A DNA stretch of 64,000 nucleotides from Treponema sp. (GCA_022010055.1 CP091737.1:558001-622000); one strand, 5' to 3'; counted from the first letter of the stretch, positions 17,218-27,036 are shown. Translations and numbers: made by a program. Notes: a model not told the origin generated them from the letters alone.

Positions 17218-18240
17218 ATGAAAGTTTTGGGAATTGAATCAAGTTGCGACGAAACTGCCGCGGCAATCGTAGAGGACGGACATAAGATAATAAGCAATGT
17301 TGTTGCAACGCAAATTCCTTTTCATCAGATATACAAAGGTGTTGTGCCGGAGATTGCAAGCCGTAAGCATGCTGAATGGATTCTGCCTGTTGTAAGGCAG
17401 GCTCTTGAGCAGGCGGGCATGACCTTGGATGATATTGACGCGGTTGCGGCTACAAACCGGCCAGGTCTTATGGGCTCGCTTCTTGTGGGACTTACTTTCG
17501 GGAAAACTCTCGCATGGGCTGCGAACAAACCGTTTATCGCGGTAAACCATATGCTTGGGCATATGTATGCGGCGCATTTGCAGAATGAAATTCCTTATCC
17601 TTATTTAGGACTTCTTGTTTCCGGCGGACATTCAATTATTGCGAAGGTTAACGGCTTTGATGATCTGGAGGTTCTTGGTACTACGGTGGATGATTCAGTC
17701 GGCGAGGCGTTTGACAAAGTCGCCAAGTTTTATAATCTAGGTTATCCGGGAGGCGTTATTGTTGACAATCTCGCAAAAAACGGCGATCCGAAGGCGGCTT
17801 CGTTTCCAGTTCCAAAACTTGACGGAGATGAGCACCGTTACGATATGTCGTTCAGCGGACTGAAAACAGCGGTTATACATCAGTGCGATATGTTCTGGAA
17901 CAAGGATTATGAGCATACAACAGAAAATATGTGCGCGGCTTTTCAGGAAACTGCGTGCAGAACGCTTGTCAGCAGGCTTTTCAGGGCTGTTGAAGATACT
18001 GGATTAAAAACCGTTGTCGCAGGCGGAGGCGTCGCGGCAAATTCAAGGCTTAGGGCGCTTTTGTCGGAACGCAAGGATTTGAACTGTATTTTTCCGCCGT
18101 TAAAACTTTGCGGCGACAACGGCGCGATGATTGCAGGAGTCGCGTATCACTTTTTGAAAAGAGGCGACCGCTCTGGCTGGGACACGACAGCCTGTGCAAG
18201 AATTCCTCAGTTCAAGCGCGGACTAAAGAATTTTCGCTAA
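17218..18240 (+). CDS. tsaD: tRNA threonylcarbamoyladenosine transferase TsaD
   Basis: A 340-residue essential cytoplasmic protein that transfers threonylcarbamoyl to A37 of ANN-decoding tRNAs. It opens with the diagnostic GIESSCDETAAAIV and has the metal-binding HMLGH (H111, H115), then LLVSGGHS, DDSVGEAFDK, a GG(V)AAN nucleotide motif and CGDNGAMIA near the end. Length is normal and the gene is intact. AGAAGG lies before the ATG. It follows the deacetylase gene by 41 bases and could share its transcript. Confidence 0.96.
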   Translation: MKVLGIESSCDETAAAIVEDGHKIISNVVATQIPFHQIYKGVVPEIASRKHAEWILPVVRQALEQAGMTLDDIDAVAATNRPGLMGSLLVGLTFGKTLAWAANKPFIAVNHMLGHMYAAHLQNEIPYPYLGLLVSGGHSIIAKVNGFDDLEVLGTTVDDSVGEAFDKVAKFYNLGYPGGVIVDNLAKNGDPKAASFPVPKLDGDEHRYDMSFSGLKTAVIHQCDMFWNKDYEHTTENMCAAFQETACRTLVSRLFRAVEDTGLKTVVAGGGVAANSRLRALLSERKDLNCIFPPLKLCGDNGAMIAGVAYHFLKRGDRSGWDTTACARIPQFKRGLKNFR

Positions 18241-18290
18241 GGATGTGCTTTTATAAACAAAAGTACATTCAGTTCGTATGGAAAATTATT

Positions 18291-18484
18291 AACCCTAGTG
18301 TCGAGTTTTTTGCAAAAAAAAAATAAAAGCATAGGCAGATTTACAGTTTGTGAAGATTTTTGGCGATTGAATTAATTAAAGTGCGAAGCACCCGAATTCG
18401 AGCCAAATCCATCTGAGCAAATTGGAAATATGCCTAAAGCGTTCTTTCAGAATTTGCAAAAAAAAACTCGAAATTCGGGCTATT
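18291..18484. repeat. R1 repeat, full-length copy A
   Basis: A ~194 bp copy of a dispersed element with imperfect terminal inverted repeats: TCGAGTTTTTTGCAAA at the left and TTTGC, an A-run and CTCGA at the right. The core is shared with copies at 38544 and 39581 (GTGAAGATTTTTGGCGATTG, then GAGCCAAATCCATCTGAGCA). It fills the gap between tsaD and tyrA and has no credible coding capacity. Confidence 0.85.
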
Positions 18485-18509
18485 AAAATTATTTTTATAG
18501 AAGAGAATT

Positions 18510-19403
18510 ATGAAACTACAGAATCTTAATTATGGAATTGTCGGTCTTGGAATTATGGGCGGTTCATTCGCAAAATCAATCCGGGAAAATATTCTTAGCA
18601 TATCCGGGGCGACAGGAAAGATTTTTGCCTGCAACAGAAGCCAGGCTTGCATTAAGCAGGCTCTTTCGGAAGGTGTTATAGACGAAGGTTTTTCAACGGA
18701 AAATGTTTCTGAAATGGTGAAAAAATGCGATGTTGTTTTCATCTGTCTTTATCCGCACGCAACTTTGGATTTTCTTGCTCAGTATAAAAACGATTTTAAG
18801 AGCGGTTCTGTTGTCACAGATATTTCCGGCGTAAAGGGAATCTTTGAAAAATCTCTTCCGGGGATTTTGCGTCCCGACGTTGACTTTATAATCGGGCATC
18901 CGATGGCAGGCGGAGAAAAGGAAGGCTACGTAAATTCCAGGGCGGAATTTTTTATAAATCACAACTATATTCTGATACCCCAGAATTACAACAAGCCGGA
19001 AAACCTTGAGATGATGCGTTCGCTTGTTACTGATATGGGATTTTCAAGAATTACGGAGACAACTTGTGAGATTCACGACTATAAAATCGGTTTTACAAGT
19101 CAGCTTTGCCACATAATTGCCAGCGCTCTTGTGGAGTCCGCGGAAGATCCTGAAATAACCGCGTTTGGCGGCGGTAGCTTTGAAGATTTAACAAGGATTG
19201 CTATGATAAACGCGCCGCTCTGGACTGAGCTTTTTATTTCTAATAAAGAAAAATTGGTTCATCATATAGAAAATTTTGAAAAAAAGATGGATGAGCTGAA
19301 AACAGCCATTAAAAACGAAGATTCTGAAAGGTTGAAGGCAATCCTTTTTGAAACCCGCGAAAAACGGCTGCAGATGGGTTCAATCCGCACTGTGAAAAAA
19401 TAA
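18510..19403 (+). CDS. tyrA: Prephenate dehydrogenase
   Basis: A 297-residue NAD(P)-dependent enzyme of tyrosine synthesis, converting prephenate to 4-hydroxyphenylpyruvate. The Rossmann dinucleotide motif is GIVGLGIMGGS (residues 9-19), followed by VVFICLYP, DISGVKG and the substrate-binding IIGHPMAGGEKEG. The helical C-terminal domain contains the conserved FTSQLCHIIASAL with its His. No chorismate mutase or ACT domain is fused. AGAAGAG precedes the ATG. The R1 repeat lies directly upstream. Confidence 0.87.
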   Translation: MKLQNLNYGIVGLGIMGGSFAKSIRENILSISGATGKIFACNRSQACIKQALSEGVIDEGFSTENVSEMVKKCDVVFICLYPHATLDFLAQYKNDFKSGSVVTDISGVKGIFEKSLPGILRPDVDFIIGHPMAGGEKEGYVNSRAEFFINHNYILIPQNYNKPENLEMMRSLVTDMGFSRITETTCEIHDYKIGFTSQLCHIIASALVESAEDPEITAFGGGSFEDLTRIAMINAPLWTELFISNKEKLVHHIENFEKKMDELKTAIKNEDSERLKAILFETREKRLQMGSIRTVKK

Positions 19404-19438
19404 CAGGCGCTTGATTGTGATAAGATTGTGATTGATTG

Positions 19439-19467
19439 TTGAAAAACAACATAAACCGTACTAGAAT
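19439..19467 (+). promoter_or_regulatory. Promoter of apt, leaderless type
   Basis: TTGAAA (19439-19444), 17-base spacer, TAGAAT (19462-19467). The -10 box ends seven bases before the ATG at 19475, so transcription would begin on or beside the start codon. Confidence 0.6.
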
Positions 19468-19474
19468 AAAGATT

Positions 19475-20008
19475 ATGACGACGATTGAAACGCTTGATAA
19501 GGCAATTAGACGTGTTCCTGATTTTCCAAAACCAGGAATTCTTTTTTACGATATAACGGGCATTTTTACTCAGCCGGATGTATTTAAATACTGTGTTGAC
19601 AGAATGGTTGAAATTTATAAAGGCAGGAAAATTGATGCGGTTGCCGGCATTGAATCCCGCGGATTTCTTTTTGCGGCTCCTTTTGCGGAAAGAATGGGAA
19701 TTCCGCTTGTTGTAATAAGAAAGAAGGGAAAGCTTCCTGGCAAGACCTATTCCTGCGAGTATGCCCTTGAATACGGAACTGCTGTCATTGAGGCGCATAA
19801 GGCTGATATTCAGGCTGGAAAAAATTATCTTGTCGTTGACGATTTAATTGCGACAGGCGGAACTTTGACGGCTTCCAAAAATCTTATTGAGCAGGGCGGT
19901 GGAACTGTAAGCGATTTTTTTGGCGTTATCGGTCTGCCTGAACTGAATTTTGAAGAAAAATTAGCCCCTGTCAGGGTTACAACTTTAATCAACTACAGTG
20001 GAAAATAA
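19475..20008 (+). CDS. apt: Adenine phosphoribosyltransferase
   Basis: Purine-salvage enzyme making AMP from adenine and PRPP. The 177 residues include IPDFP-like VPDFPKPGILFYDIT, the adenine-site ESRGF, KLPGKT and the PRPP loop VVDDLIATGGT. I start at MTTIET (19475) because a strong promoter ends only seven bases before it, and the 13 extra residues from an upstream TTG are not family-like. No Shine-Dalgarno is present. It is followed 11 bases later by asnA. Confidence 0.92.
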   Translation: MTTIETLDKAIRRVPDFPKPGILFYDITGIFTQPDVFKYCVDRMVEIYKGRKIDAVAGIESRGFLFAAPFAERMGIPLVVIRKKGKLPGKTYSCEYALEYGTAVIEAHKADIQAGKNYLVVDDLIATGGTLTASKNLIEQGGGTVSDFFGVIGLPELNFEEKLAPVRVTTLINYSGK

Positions 20009-20019
20009 AAGGAAACAAT

Positions 20020-21049
20020 ATGTCTGCATTACCAACTAATTATAAGCCCATTCTTGGAGTAAAGAAACTGAACATGCGATTGTAAGCATAAAGGATTTTT
20101 TTCAGATTTCGCTTTCAACGGAATTGAATCTTACACGTGTAACCGCTCCTCTTTTTGTTCCTGCCGGAACAGGTATAAATGATGACCTTAACGGTGTGGA
20201 AAAGCCTGTTTCGTTTGTGGCCAAAGGAATCGGCGGCCAGAAAATGGAGATTGTCCAGTCGCTTGCAAAATGGAAGCGTCTTAAGGTTACTGAGCTTGGC
20301 ATGAAACCAGGTTTTGGAATTTATACTGACATGAACGCAATCCGCCCCGATGAAGAGATTGATGCGGTTCATTCTTTGTACGTTGACCAGTGGGACTGGT
20401 GCATGTGCATTGACGAGAAGGACAGGACGATTTCTATCTTCAGGATATTGTAAAAAAAATCTACCGCACGATAAAAAGAACGGAATTTTTCCTGTATGAC
20501 CGATATTCGGTTCTTGAGCCGATATTGCCGGAAAAAATCACTTTTGTTTATTCAGATGATTTGTGGCGCGAGTATCCGGACCTTTCTCCAAAAGAACGCG
20601 AGAATGCGGCCGCGAAAAAATACGGCGCGGTTTTTATTGCAGGAATCGGCGGAAAATTGCCTGACGGTTCTATCCACGATGGGCGGGCGCCTGACTATGA
20701 TGACTGGATCAGCGATGCCGGTGACGGCCATGTTGGTTTGAACGGTGATATTATTGTATGGAACGACATTCTTGGCCGTGCGTTCGAGCTTTCTTCAATG
20801 GGAATCCGCGTAAGTCCTGAAAGTCTAAAGCGCCAGCTTGCTGAGCGCGGCTGCGAAGAGCGCGCGGAGCTTTCATTTCAGAAAAAACTTTTGAACGGCG
20901 AGCTTGCTTTTACCCTTGGCGGAGGAATCGGCCAGTCGCGCCTTTGTATGTTCCTTTTGCGAAAAGCCCATATCTGCGAAGTTCAGGTAAGCGAATGGTC
21001 TGCGTCAGAACTGGAGGCCTGCGCGAAAGCCGGTATTCCTGTGCTTTAA
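20020..21049 (+). CDS. asnA: Aspartate-ammonia ligase AsnA, frameshifted
   Basis: Ammonia-dependent asparagine synthetase, an ATP-using enzyme with a class II aminoacyl-tRNA-synthetase fold, about 340 residues. The start MSALPTNYKPILG follows AAAAGGAAAC. The frame changes near 20085 and again near 20440. The three pieces join into a full-length protein: SIKDFFQISLSTELNLTRVTAPLF, then TDMNAIRPDEE and VDQWDWC, then GIGGKLPDGSIHDGRAPDYDDW, and finally the motif LTFTLGGGIGQSR-like AFTLGGGIGQSR. Everything expected is present, so sequence error is likelier than loss. Confidence 0.88.
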
Positions 21050-21061
21050 TCAGGTGTCGTT

Positions 21062-22045
21062 TTGGAAACTGTATTTAACTTAAAGTCAGGCGAAATCGAA
21101 CAAAAGCTTTTGGAATGTGTAAAGAATGGAATGACTGAATTCTGTCTGTTCGATTCTGCCTGTTCCTGCAGCCGAAGTAAAATTCTTGCTTTTCTTAAAT
21201 ATGTGGAAGAGAATGCTCCTCAACTTTTTGTTTCCGTTGTTGTGAATCCGGAGATTCTTGACATGGAAATATGCCGGCAGTGCATGAAGCTTAATTGTTC
21301 GCTTGAAATTCCGTTCCGCGTTCAAAAAAATGGTCTTTTTGACAAAAAGTTTTTTGCGCGCCGGGCCGCGATGCTTAATAATTCCGGTCTTGTCTTTGGT
21401 GTCCAGCTTTTTTATGCGGACAGCAAGGCGGATTCCCTTAAGGCTTTTAAGGAAAGACTTGATTTTGCCATAGAGCAGTTTCCGAATCATATTACATTTC
21501 CGCAGACAGAGGATTCTGAGACAGCGGAAACGGCGCAAGTTATGCAGACCTTTAGCGCCGAGGAAATAAGAACTGCGCGGAATATTGCTTTTGCCTGCCG
21601 GACATTTTATTCTGCCGGCCGCGCGGTTCCGTGGTTCAAAAGCGTTTTGAGCGCGCTCCGCATTTCTTCCGCGGCATTTTTCAGCGATTTTGCCGAATGG
21701 CAGCGTTGCAATAATTGTGATTATAAATCAGGTTTTGTCCCGGAAAATGCAAGCCACCACGATATTGAAAAAATGCAGCTTGTTTTTCTTCAGCAGAAAT
21801 TTGAAGAAAAGAAAAAGAGCGGTATGTTTACGGCCTGCAGCGATATTGTGTGCATGAACGGCGCTTTAAGCCGCCTTGTCTCGGACGGAACGGAATCCGT
21901 GATGGAAACCGATTACGACCCGGAGGAAATTTTCGGACCTGAGGCTATGGACCTGGAGGCATTTGTAAATGACCTTTGCATGGAGCATTTTACGGTAAAG
22001 ATTTTTATGAACGATGCCGGCGAACCGGATTTTAAGGTTCTTTAG
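21062..22045 (+). CDS. Hypothetical protein with radical-SAM-like barrel half
   Basis: A 327-residue protein I cannot name. It begins with TTG at 21062, preceded by AGGTG. Residues about 15-150 have the strand-helix spacing of the C-terminal half of B12-type radical SAM barrels (VSVVVNPEILDMEICRQCMK, then a parallel strand and LDFAIEQFPNHITF). It has no CxxxCxxC iron-sulfur motif, so it would not be an active radical SAM enzyme. The remainder is helical, with scattered Cys (CNNCDY, ACSDIVC) and an acidic end. It lies in a run of tightly spaced genes between asnA and a pseudouridine synthase. Confidence 0.5.
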   Translation: METVFNLKSGEIEQKLLECVKNGMTEFCLFDSACSCSRSKILAFLKYVEENAPQLFVSVVVNPEILDMEICRQCMKLNCSLEIPFRVQKNGLFDKKFFARRAAMLNNSGLVFGVQLFYADSKADSLKAFKERLDFAIEQFPNHITFPQTEDSETAETAQVMQTFSAEEIRTARNIAFACRTFYSAGRAVPWFKSVLSALRISSAAFFSDFAEWQRCNNCDYKSGFVPENASHHDIEKMQLVFLQQKFEEKKKSGMFTACSDIVCMNGALSRLVSDGTESVMETDYDPEEIFGPEAMDLEAFVNDLCMEHFTVKIFMNDAGEPDFKVL

Positions 22046-22053
22046 GCTGAAAA

Positions 22054-22993
22054 ATGATTTTAAATTTTACGTCTTTTGAAAAACAGCGGCTCGATGATTT
22101 TTTGCGGAAAAACCTTCCCGGGGCGGTGGATGAGCCGAATGTGAGCAATTCAAAAATCCGGCGGCTGATTGTTGCCGGGGCGGTTTCTGTGAATAAAGCT
22201 CAGGTCAGGCGGCCGGCGTTTGAACTCCGTGGAATTTCGCATATAGAAGTTAATTATGAAAAGGAAAAGTTCCTTTTTGAAAAGCAGCCTGACGACGTGA
22301 AATTTGAGCTTTCTGAAAAAAATATTCTTTTTGAGGATGAATTTATAATTTGCGTTGATAAGCCGGCGCTTTCCGACAGAAGAAACTCTTGCTGGCGGCG
22401 AAAAACGCGACAGCCTGCACGCTGCGGTTGTGCGCTATTTATGGAAGAAAAATCCTGGTCTAAGGAATCCGCCGTATGCGGGTATTATGCACAGGCTTGA
22501 CCGTGAAACAAGCGGAGTAATTCTTTTTACAAAGCAGCGGTCCGTTAATAAAGAAATACAGCGGATGTTCGCAGAGCATGATTTTATAAAAAATTATCTT
22601 GCGCTTTGTACGGATGATACTGGAAAGCTAAGACCGGGAAAAGAGTTTTCCGTGGAAATGTTTATGAACCGGATAAGTCCAAAAAGCCATGCTGCCAAGT
22701 GGGGTTCTGTTTCTGAATCTTCTGGAGGTCTTTACTCCAGGACAGATTTTTGCGTTCTTAAAGAAGTTTTTTACGGCGATAAAAAATTTTTTCTTGTACG
22801 GGCAAATCTTTTTACAGGACGTACGCATCAGATCCGTGTACATCTTAGTTGTTCGGGGTTTCCGATTCTAGGGGACGTCCTTTACGGCGGAAAACCTGAA
22901 AAGCGTGTAATGCTGCATTCAGCCAGACTGGAATTTAGGCATCCTGTTTCCGGAAAATTGATTTGCGTCCAGTCCGAGCCGCCGTTTTGTTAG
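22054..22993 (+). CDS. RluA-family pseudouridine synthase, frameshifted
   Basis: About 313 residues. An S4-like RNA-binding N-terminus (LDDFLRKNLP, NSKIRRLIVAGAVSVN) is followed by the catalytic domain: DKPA, then after a frame change near 22367 FPTEETLAGG, the active-site HRLDRETSGV (catalytic Asp), GRTHQIRVHL and GDVLYGG. It isomerises uridine to pseudouridine in rRNA or tRNA; which site cannot be told (RluC/RluD class). Both halves are well conserved, so the frameshift is probably an error. It is the last gene of the run begun at apt. Confidence 0.85.
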
Positions 22994-23050
22994 ATTGCCT
23001 GAATGCTGTTTTTTCATAATTTGCAAAAAAAACTCGAAATTAAGGCTAAA
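22994..23050. repeat. R1 repeat, minimal copy
   Basis: GCCTGAATGCTG, a short T-run, then CATAATTTGC, an A-run and CTCGAAATTAAGGC. Only the two ends of R1 remain, joined directly (~57 bp). It lies just upstream of the grpE promoter. Confidence 0.65.
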
Positions 23051-23066
23051 TAACTTTATTTTTTTG

Positions 23067-23096
23067 TTGACGAATTATTTTCTTTATGAGTATTTT
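23067..23096 (+). promoter_or_regulatory. Possible grpE promoter
   Basis: TTGACG (23067-23072), 18-base spacer, TATTTT (23091-23096), 29 bases before the grpE start. No CIRCE inverted repeat is visible here, so HrcA control is not supported by the sequence. Confidence 0.4.
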
Positions 23097-23125
23097 TATA
23101 TAAACAAGGTAAAAAAGGATTGAAA

Positions 23126-23731
23126 ATGGCACAGGAAAAAGAAAAAAAAGCTGAAGAACAGAACGAAAATGTAAAAAAAACGTCTGAAACTTCGGATGCT
23201 TCTGATAAAAAGGAAGAAAAAACTGATGCAAAGCCTGAAGAAGGTAAATCTGAGGAAAAAGAACTTTCTCCGGAAGAAAAAATCGCAGAGCTTGAAAAGC
23301 AGGTTGAAGACTTAAAGAACCAGGCGCTCTACAAGGCTGCGGAAAACGACAACTGGCGAAAACGTATGATGCAGCAGAAAGATGAGGCTGTCGCTTATGC
23401 GAACGCTTCGCTTCTTGGGGATTTGCTGGACAGTCTTGATAACTTTGACAGGACTCTTGATGCGGCCAAAGATGCGAAAGATGCTAAATCAATTGCAGAT
23501 GGAATCAAGATGGTGAACAAAAATCTTGTTACTATGCTTGAGTCTAAATACGGTCTTAAGAGTTTCGGAAAGGAAGGCGATGAATTTAATCCTGATGAGC
23601 ATGAGGCCATTGGCCGTGTTGAAGATGAATCTGCCAAGAATGAGACTTTGAAGCAGGTTTATCTTAAAGGCTATAAATTGAACGACAAAATTATTCGCCA
23701 CGCGAAAGTAATGGTGAGTATTCCAAACTGA
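23126..23731 (+). CDS. grpE: Nucleotide exchange factor GrpE
   Basis: Releases ADP from DnaK. The 201 residues comprise a long Lys/Glu-rich disordered N-terminus (1-50), a coiled coil (about 52-85: IAELEKQVEDLKNQ), the four-helix region (LLDSLDNFDRTLDAA) and the C-terminal beta wing (GDEFNPDEHEAIGRVED, VYLKGYKLNDKIIRHAKVMV). ATG at 23126 is chosen since AAGGA stands 6 bases before it; a TTG six bases earlier touches that site. It heads the chaperone block with dnaK and dnaJ. Confidence 0.95.
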   Translation: MAQEKEKKAEEQNENVKKTSETSDASDKKEEKTDAKPEEGKSEEKELSPEEKIAELEKQVEDLKNQALYKAAENDNWRKRMMQQKDEAVAYANASLLGDLLDSLDNFDRTLDAAKDAKDAKSIADGIKMVNKNLVTMLESKYGLKSFGKEGDEFNPDEHEAIGRVEDESAKNETLKQVYLKGYKLNDKIIRHAKVMVSIPN

Positions 23732-23819
23732 ATAAATGGCAGAAATCGAATTTGATTTCTGATGAGTTTTGCAAGCCTGCGCTTGCATATAAAAATAGTA
23801 ATTATAAAAGGAGCTATAT

Positions 23820-25775
23820 ATGTCTAAAATTATTGGTATCGACTTGGGTACAACAAACTCTTGTGTTTCCGTAATGGAAAACGGCGAGCCGGTTGTAATC
23901 CAGAATTCAGAAGGTGGTCGTACAACTCCATCTATCGTAGGTTTTACTGCAAAAGGAGACCGCGTTGTTGGTCAGCCTGCTAAAAACCAAATGGTAACAA
24001 ATCCAAAGAACACAGTTTATTCCGCAAAACGTCTTATTGGTCATAAATTTGGCGAGCTTCAGGGCGAGGCGACAAAGCTTCCTTACAAGGTTATTGATAA
24101 CGGTTCTGATGTTCGTGTTGAAATTGAACAGAACGGCGCAAAGAAACTGTTTTCACCGCAGGAAATTTCTGCATTCGTGCTTCAGAAGATGAAGAAGACC
24201 GCGGAAGATTATCTTGGCGAACCGGTTACAGAGGCTGTAATTACAGTTCCGGCTTACTTTAACGATGCTCAGCGACAGGCTACAAAAGATGCAGGTAAAA
24301 TTGCAGGTCTTGATGTAAAGCGAATCATCAACGAGCCGACTGCGGCTGCCTTGGCTTTTGGCTTTAAGCAGGATCAGAACAAGGAAAAGACAATCGCTGT
24401 TTACGACCTTGGAGGCGGTACATTCGATATTTCTATTCTTGAGCTTGCGGATGGCGTTTTTGAGGTAAAATCAACTAACGGTGATACACAGCTTGGCGGT
24501 GACGACTGGGACCGCGCAATCATCAACTGGCTGCTTAAAGAATTCAAGAATGATTCAGGCATAGATTTGTCTTCAGATGCGATGGCTATGCAGCGTCTTA
24601 AGGAAGCTGCTGAAAATGCGAAGATTCAGCTTTCTAGCCAGACTTCAACAGATATAAATCTTCCGTTTATTACTGCTGATGCCACAGGTCCTAAACACCT
24701 GCAGAAGACTTTGACACGCGCACAGTTTGAGCAGATGACAGAAGATTTGTTTGAACGCACAAAAGAACCTTGCCGCAAGGCTTTGGCTGATGCTGGAATT
24801 ACTGCTGACAAGATTGATGAAATCCTTTTGGTCGGTGGTTCTTCACGAATGCCTAAGGTTCAGGAAGTTGTAAAGCAGATTTTCGGAAAGGAAGGCTCAA
24901 GGGCTGTAAATCCGGATGAGGCTGTCGCTATTGGTGCTGCCATTCAGGGCGGTGTATTGAAAGGTGATGTAAAAGACGTTCTTTTGCTTGATGTAACTCC
25001 GCTTTCACTTGGTATTGAAACAATGGGCGGCGTTATGACAAAGCTTATCCCAAGAAATACAACAATTCCTACGAAGAAGAGCCAGGTATTCTCTACAGCT
25101 GCTGATGGTCAGACTGCTGTATCAATCCATGTACTTCAGGGTGAGCGCGAGATGGCTTCACAGAACCGTACGCTTGGAAACTTTGACTTGGTAGGTATTC
25201 CGGCTGCTCCGCGTGGAGTTCCGCAGATTGAAGTTACATTCGACATCGATGCTAACGGAATTGTTCACGTTTCTGCAAAAGACTTGGGCACTGGAAAGGA
25301 ACAGCACATTCAGATTACATCTTCTTCTGGTCTGAGCGAAGAGGAGATTGACAGAATGGTAAAGGATGCCGAGGCTAACGCTGCCGCCGATAAGGAAAAA
25401 AGAGAGGCTGTAGACGCTAAGAACGAGGCTGATTCCCTTGTTTACCAGACTGAAAAGACTTTGAAGGAAGTTGGCGACAAGATTTCTGCTGCTGACAAGC
25501 AGAAGATTGAAGATTCTTGCGCTGCCCTTAAAAAGGCTATTGAAAGCGGTGATACTGCTGACATCAAGGCAAAGTCTGAGGAGCTTAAACAGGCTTCTTA
25601 CAAGATGGCTGAAGAGATGTACAAGCAGCAGGGCGCTCAGGGTGCTGCCGGAGCTGGTGCTCAGCCTGGAGCGGACGCTGGAAATGCAGGTGCCGATGCA
25701 AATGCGGGAAATGATTCAAAATTCAACAAGGGCAAAGCCGATGATGTTGATTTTGAAGTTCATGATGATAAATAA
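23820..25775 (+). CDS. dnaK: Chaperone DnaK (Hsp70)
   Basis: Complete 651-residue Hsp70: ATPase domain with GIDLGTTNSCV (phosphate 1), IAVYDLGGGTFDIS (phosphate 2) and LLVGGSSRMP (adenosine), the linker VLLLDVTPLSLGIET, the substrate-binding domain, a helical lid and a Gly/Ala-rich tail ending in an acidic stretch. It folds and protects proteins with DnaJ and GrpE. AAAAGGAG precedes the start. Codon use is more biased than in neighbours, as expected for high expression. Two small hairpins lie in the grpE-dnaK gap (23738-23760 and 23771-23786). Confidence 0.98.
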   Translation: MSKIIGIDLGTTNSCVSVMENGEPVVIQNSEGGRTTPSIVGFTAKGDRVVGQPAKNQMVTNPKNTVYSAKRLIGHKFGELQGEATKLPYKVIDNGSDVRVEIEQNGAKKLFSPQEISAFVLQKMKKTAEDYLGEPVTEAVITVPAYFNDAQRQATKDAGKIAGLDVKRIINEPTAAALAFGFKQDQNKEKTIAVYDLGGGTFDISILELADGVFEVKSTNGDTQLGGDDWDRAIINWLLKEFKNDSGIDLSSDAMAMQRLKEAAENAKIQLSSQTSTDINLPFITADATGPKHLQKTLTRAQFEQMTEDLFERTKEPCRKALADAGITADKIDEILLVGGSSRMPKVQEVVKQIFGKEGSRAVNPDEAVAIGAAIQGGVLKGDVKDVLLLDVTPLSLGIETMGGVMTKLIPRNTTIPTKKSQVFSTAADGQTAVSIHVLQGEREMASQNRTLGNFDLVGIPAAPRGVPQIEVTFDIDANGIVHVSAKDLGTGKEQHIQITSSSGLSEEEIDRMVKDAEANAAADKEKREAVDAKNEADSLVYQTEKTLKEVGDKISAADKQKIEDSCAALKKAIESGDTADIKAKSEELKQASYKMAEEMYKQQGAQGAAGAGAQPGADAGNAGADANAGNDSKFNKGKADDVDFEVHDDK

Positions 25776-25816
25776 CCTTTTATAAGTCAGGATTTTTAGA
25801 AAATCTTTGATTTTTG

Positions 25817-25858
25817 AATTGCAATCGTGATGCCTCAGGCTTAGCGGTTGCAATTTTT
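25817..25858 (+). terminator. Probable terminator after dnaK
   Basis: AATTGCAA (25817-25824) pairs with TTGCAATT (25848-25855), with an inner GCC/GGC pairing, followed by T-rich sequence. It suggests partial or full termination between dnaK and dnaJ. Confidence 0.5.
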
Positions 25859-25896
25859 ATTTAGACAGTGGTATATTAAAAAAAAGGAAATGCAAA

Positions 25897-27036
25897 ATGG
25901 CAAAACGTGATTATTATGAAGTCTTGGGACTTCAAAAAGGTGCTTCAGAAGACGAAATAAAAAAAGCTTATAGAAAACTTGCTATAAAATATCATCCGGA
26001 CAGAAATCCTGGCGATAAGGAAGCGGAGGAAAAATTCCGCGAGGCAACAGAGGCTTACGAAGTTCTTTCTGACGAAAAAAAGCGTCCTTTGTATGATCAG
26101 TACGGTTTTGCCGGTGTTGATGGAATGGATCAGGGCGGCGGCGCTCAGTATTCACACGCCTTCCACGATTTTAGCGATCTTTTTGGAGGAATGGGCGGCG
26201 GTTTCGGAGATATTTTTGACAATATTTTCGGCGGTTCCGCGCGTTCATCTGCCCGAAGAAGAGGCGGCCCTGCTGAAGGTGCAAGTCTTCGCTATGACTT
26301 GAACATTTCTTTCAGGGATGCTGTGTTCGGCACAAAGAGTGAGATTCACTTTAAGCATAATGAAACTTGCGATGTTTGCCATGGTTCCGGCTGCGCGGAC
26401 GGCGCTTCCAGAAAAACTTGTCCTACCTGCAACGGAATGGGACAGGTAAGAAGAAGCGCGGGTTTTTTTGCCGTTCAGCAGACTTGTCCGGATTGCAACG
26501 GTTCCGGAACAAAGATTGATAAGCCTTGCCGTGAGTGCGGCGGCCGCGGTGTTGTTGAAAAAGCAAAGAAGATTTCTTTTGCGATTCCTGCCGGCGTTGA
26601 CGACGGAAAGCGCATAACGATTCCAAAAATGGGCGATGCGGGCGCGAACGGCGGTCCTTCCGGAGACCTTGTGGTAATTCTTCATGTTGACAGTCATCCG
26701 TTCTTTGAGCGCAGCGCGCAGGATTTGTATTGCGCGATTCCAGTCTCTTTTACGCAGGCTACGCTTGGAGCGAGCATTTCCATTACTGCTCTTGACGGAA
26801 AACAGATCGACTTGAAAATTCCTGCAGGCACGGCTTCCGGAAAACTTCTGAGAATCCGCGGAGAAGGTGTTCCGTACACTGGAACATCAAGGCGTGGCGA
26901 TTTGTACGTAAAGCTGATTGTCAGAATTCCGCAGAAAATTTCCAGTTACCAGAAAGAGTTGCTTACAAAATATATGGAGCTTGAAAATCCTGTGTCTAAT
27001 CCGCAGATGATTTCGCTAAGCGAGCTTGATAATTAG
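25897..27036 (+). CDS. dnaJ: Chaperone DnaJ (Hsp40)
   Basis: Complete 379-residue type I Hsp40: J domain with HPD at residues 33-35, Gly/Phe-rich linker, zinc domain with four CxxCxGxG-type repeats (CDVCHGSG, CPTCNGMG, CPDCNGSG, CRECGGRG) and the substrate-binding C-terminal domains. It delivers unfolded clients to DnaK and stimulates its ATPase. AAAAGGAAA lies before the start. Confidence 0.97.
   Translation: MAKRDYYEVLGLQKGASEDEIKKAYRKLAIKYHPDRNPGDKEAEEKFREATEAYEVLSDEKKRPLYDQYGFAGVDGMDQGGGAQYSHAFHDFSDLFGGMGGGFGDIFDNIFGGSARSSARRRGGPAEGASLRYDLNISFRDAVFGTKSEIHFKHNETCDVCHGSGCADGASRKTCPTCNGMGQVRRSAGFFAVQQTCPDCNGSGTKIDKPCRECGGRGVVEKAKKISFAIPAGVDDGKRITIPKMGDAGANGGPSGDLVVILHVDSHPFFERSAQDLYCAIPVSFTQATLGASISITALDGKQIDLKIPAGTASGKLLRIRGEGVPYTGTSRRGDLYVKLIVRIPQKISSYQKELLTKYMELENPVSNPQMISLSELDN

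Noticed and set aside
23051..23125. CIRCE operator upstream of grpE
   Set aside because: No TTAGCACTC-N9-GAGTGCTAA-like inverted repeat was found there or upstream of dnaK and dnaJ.
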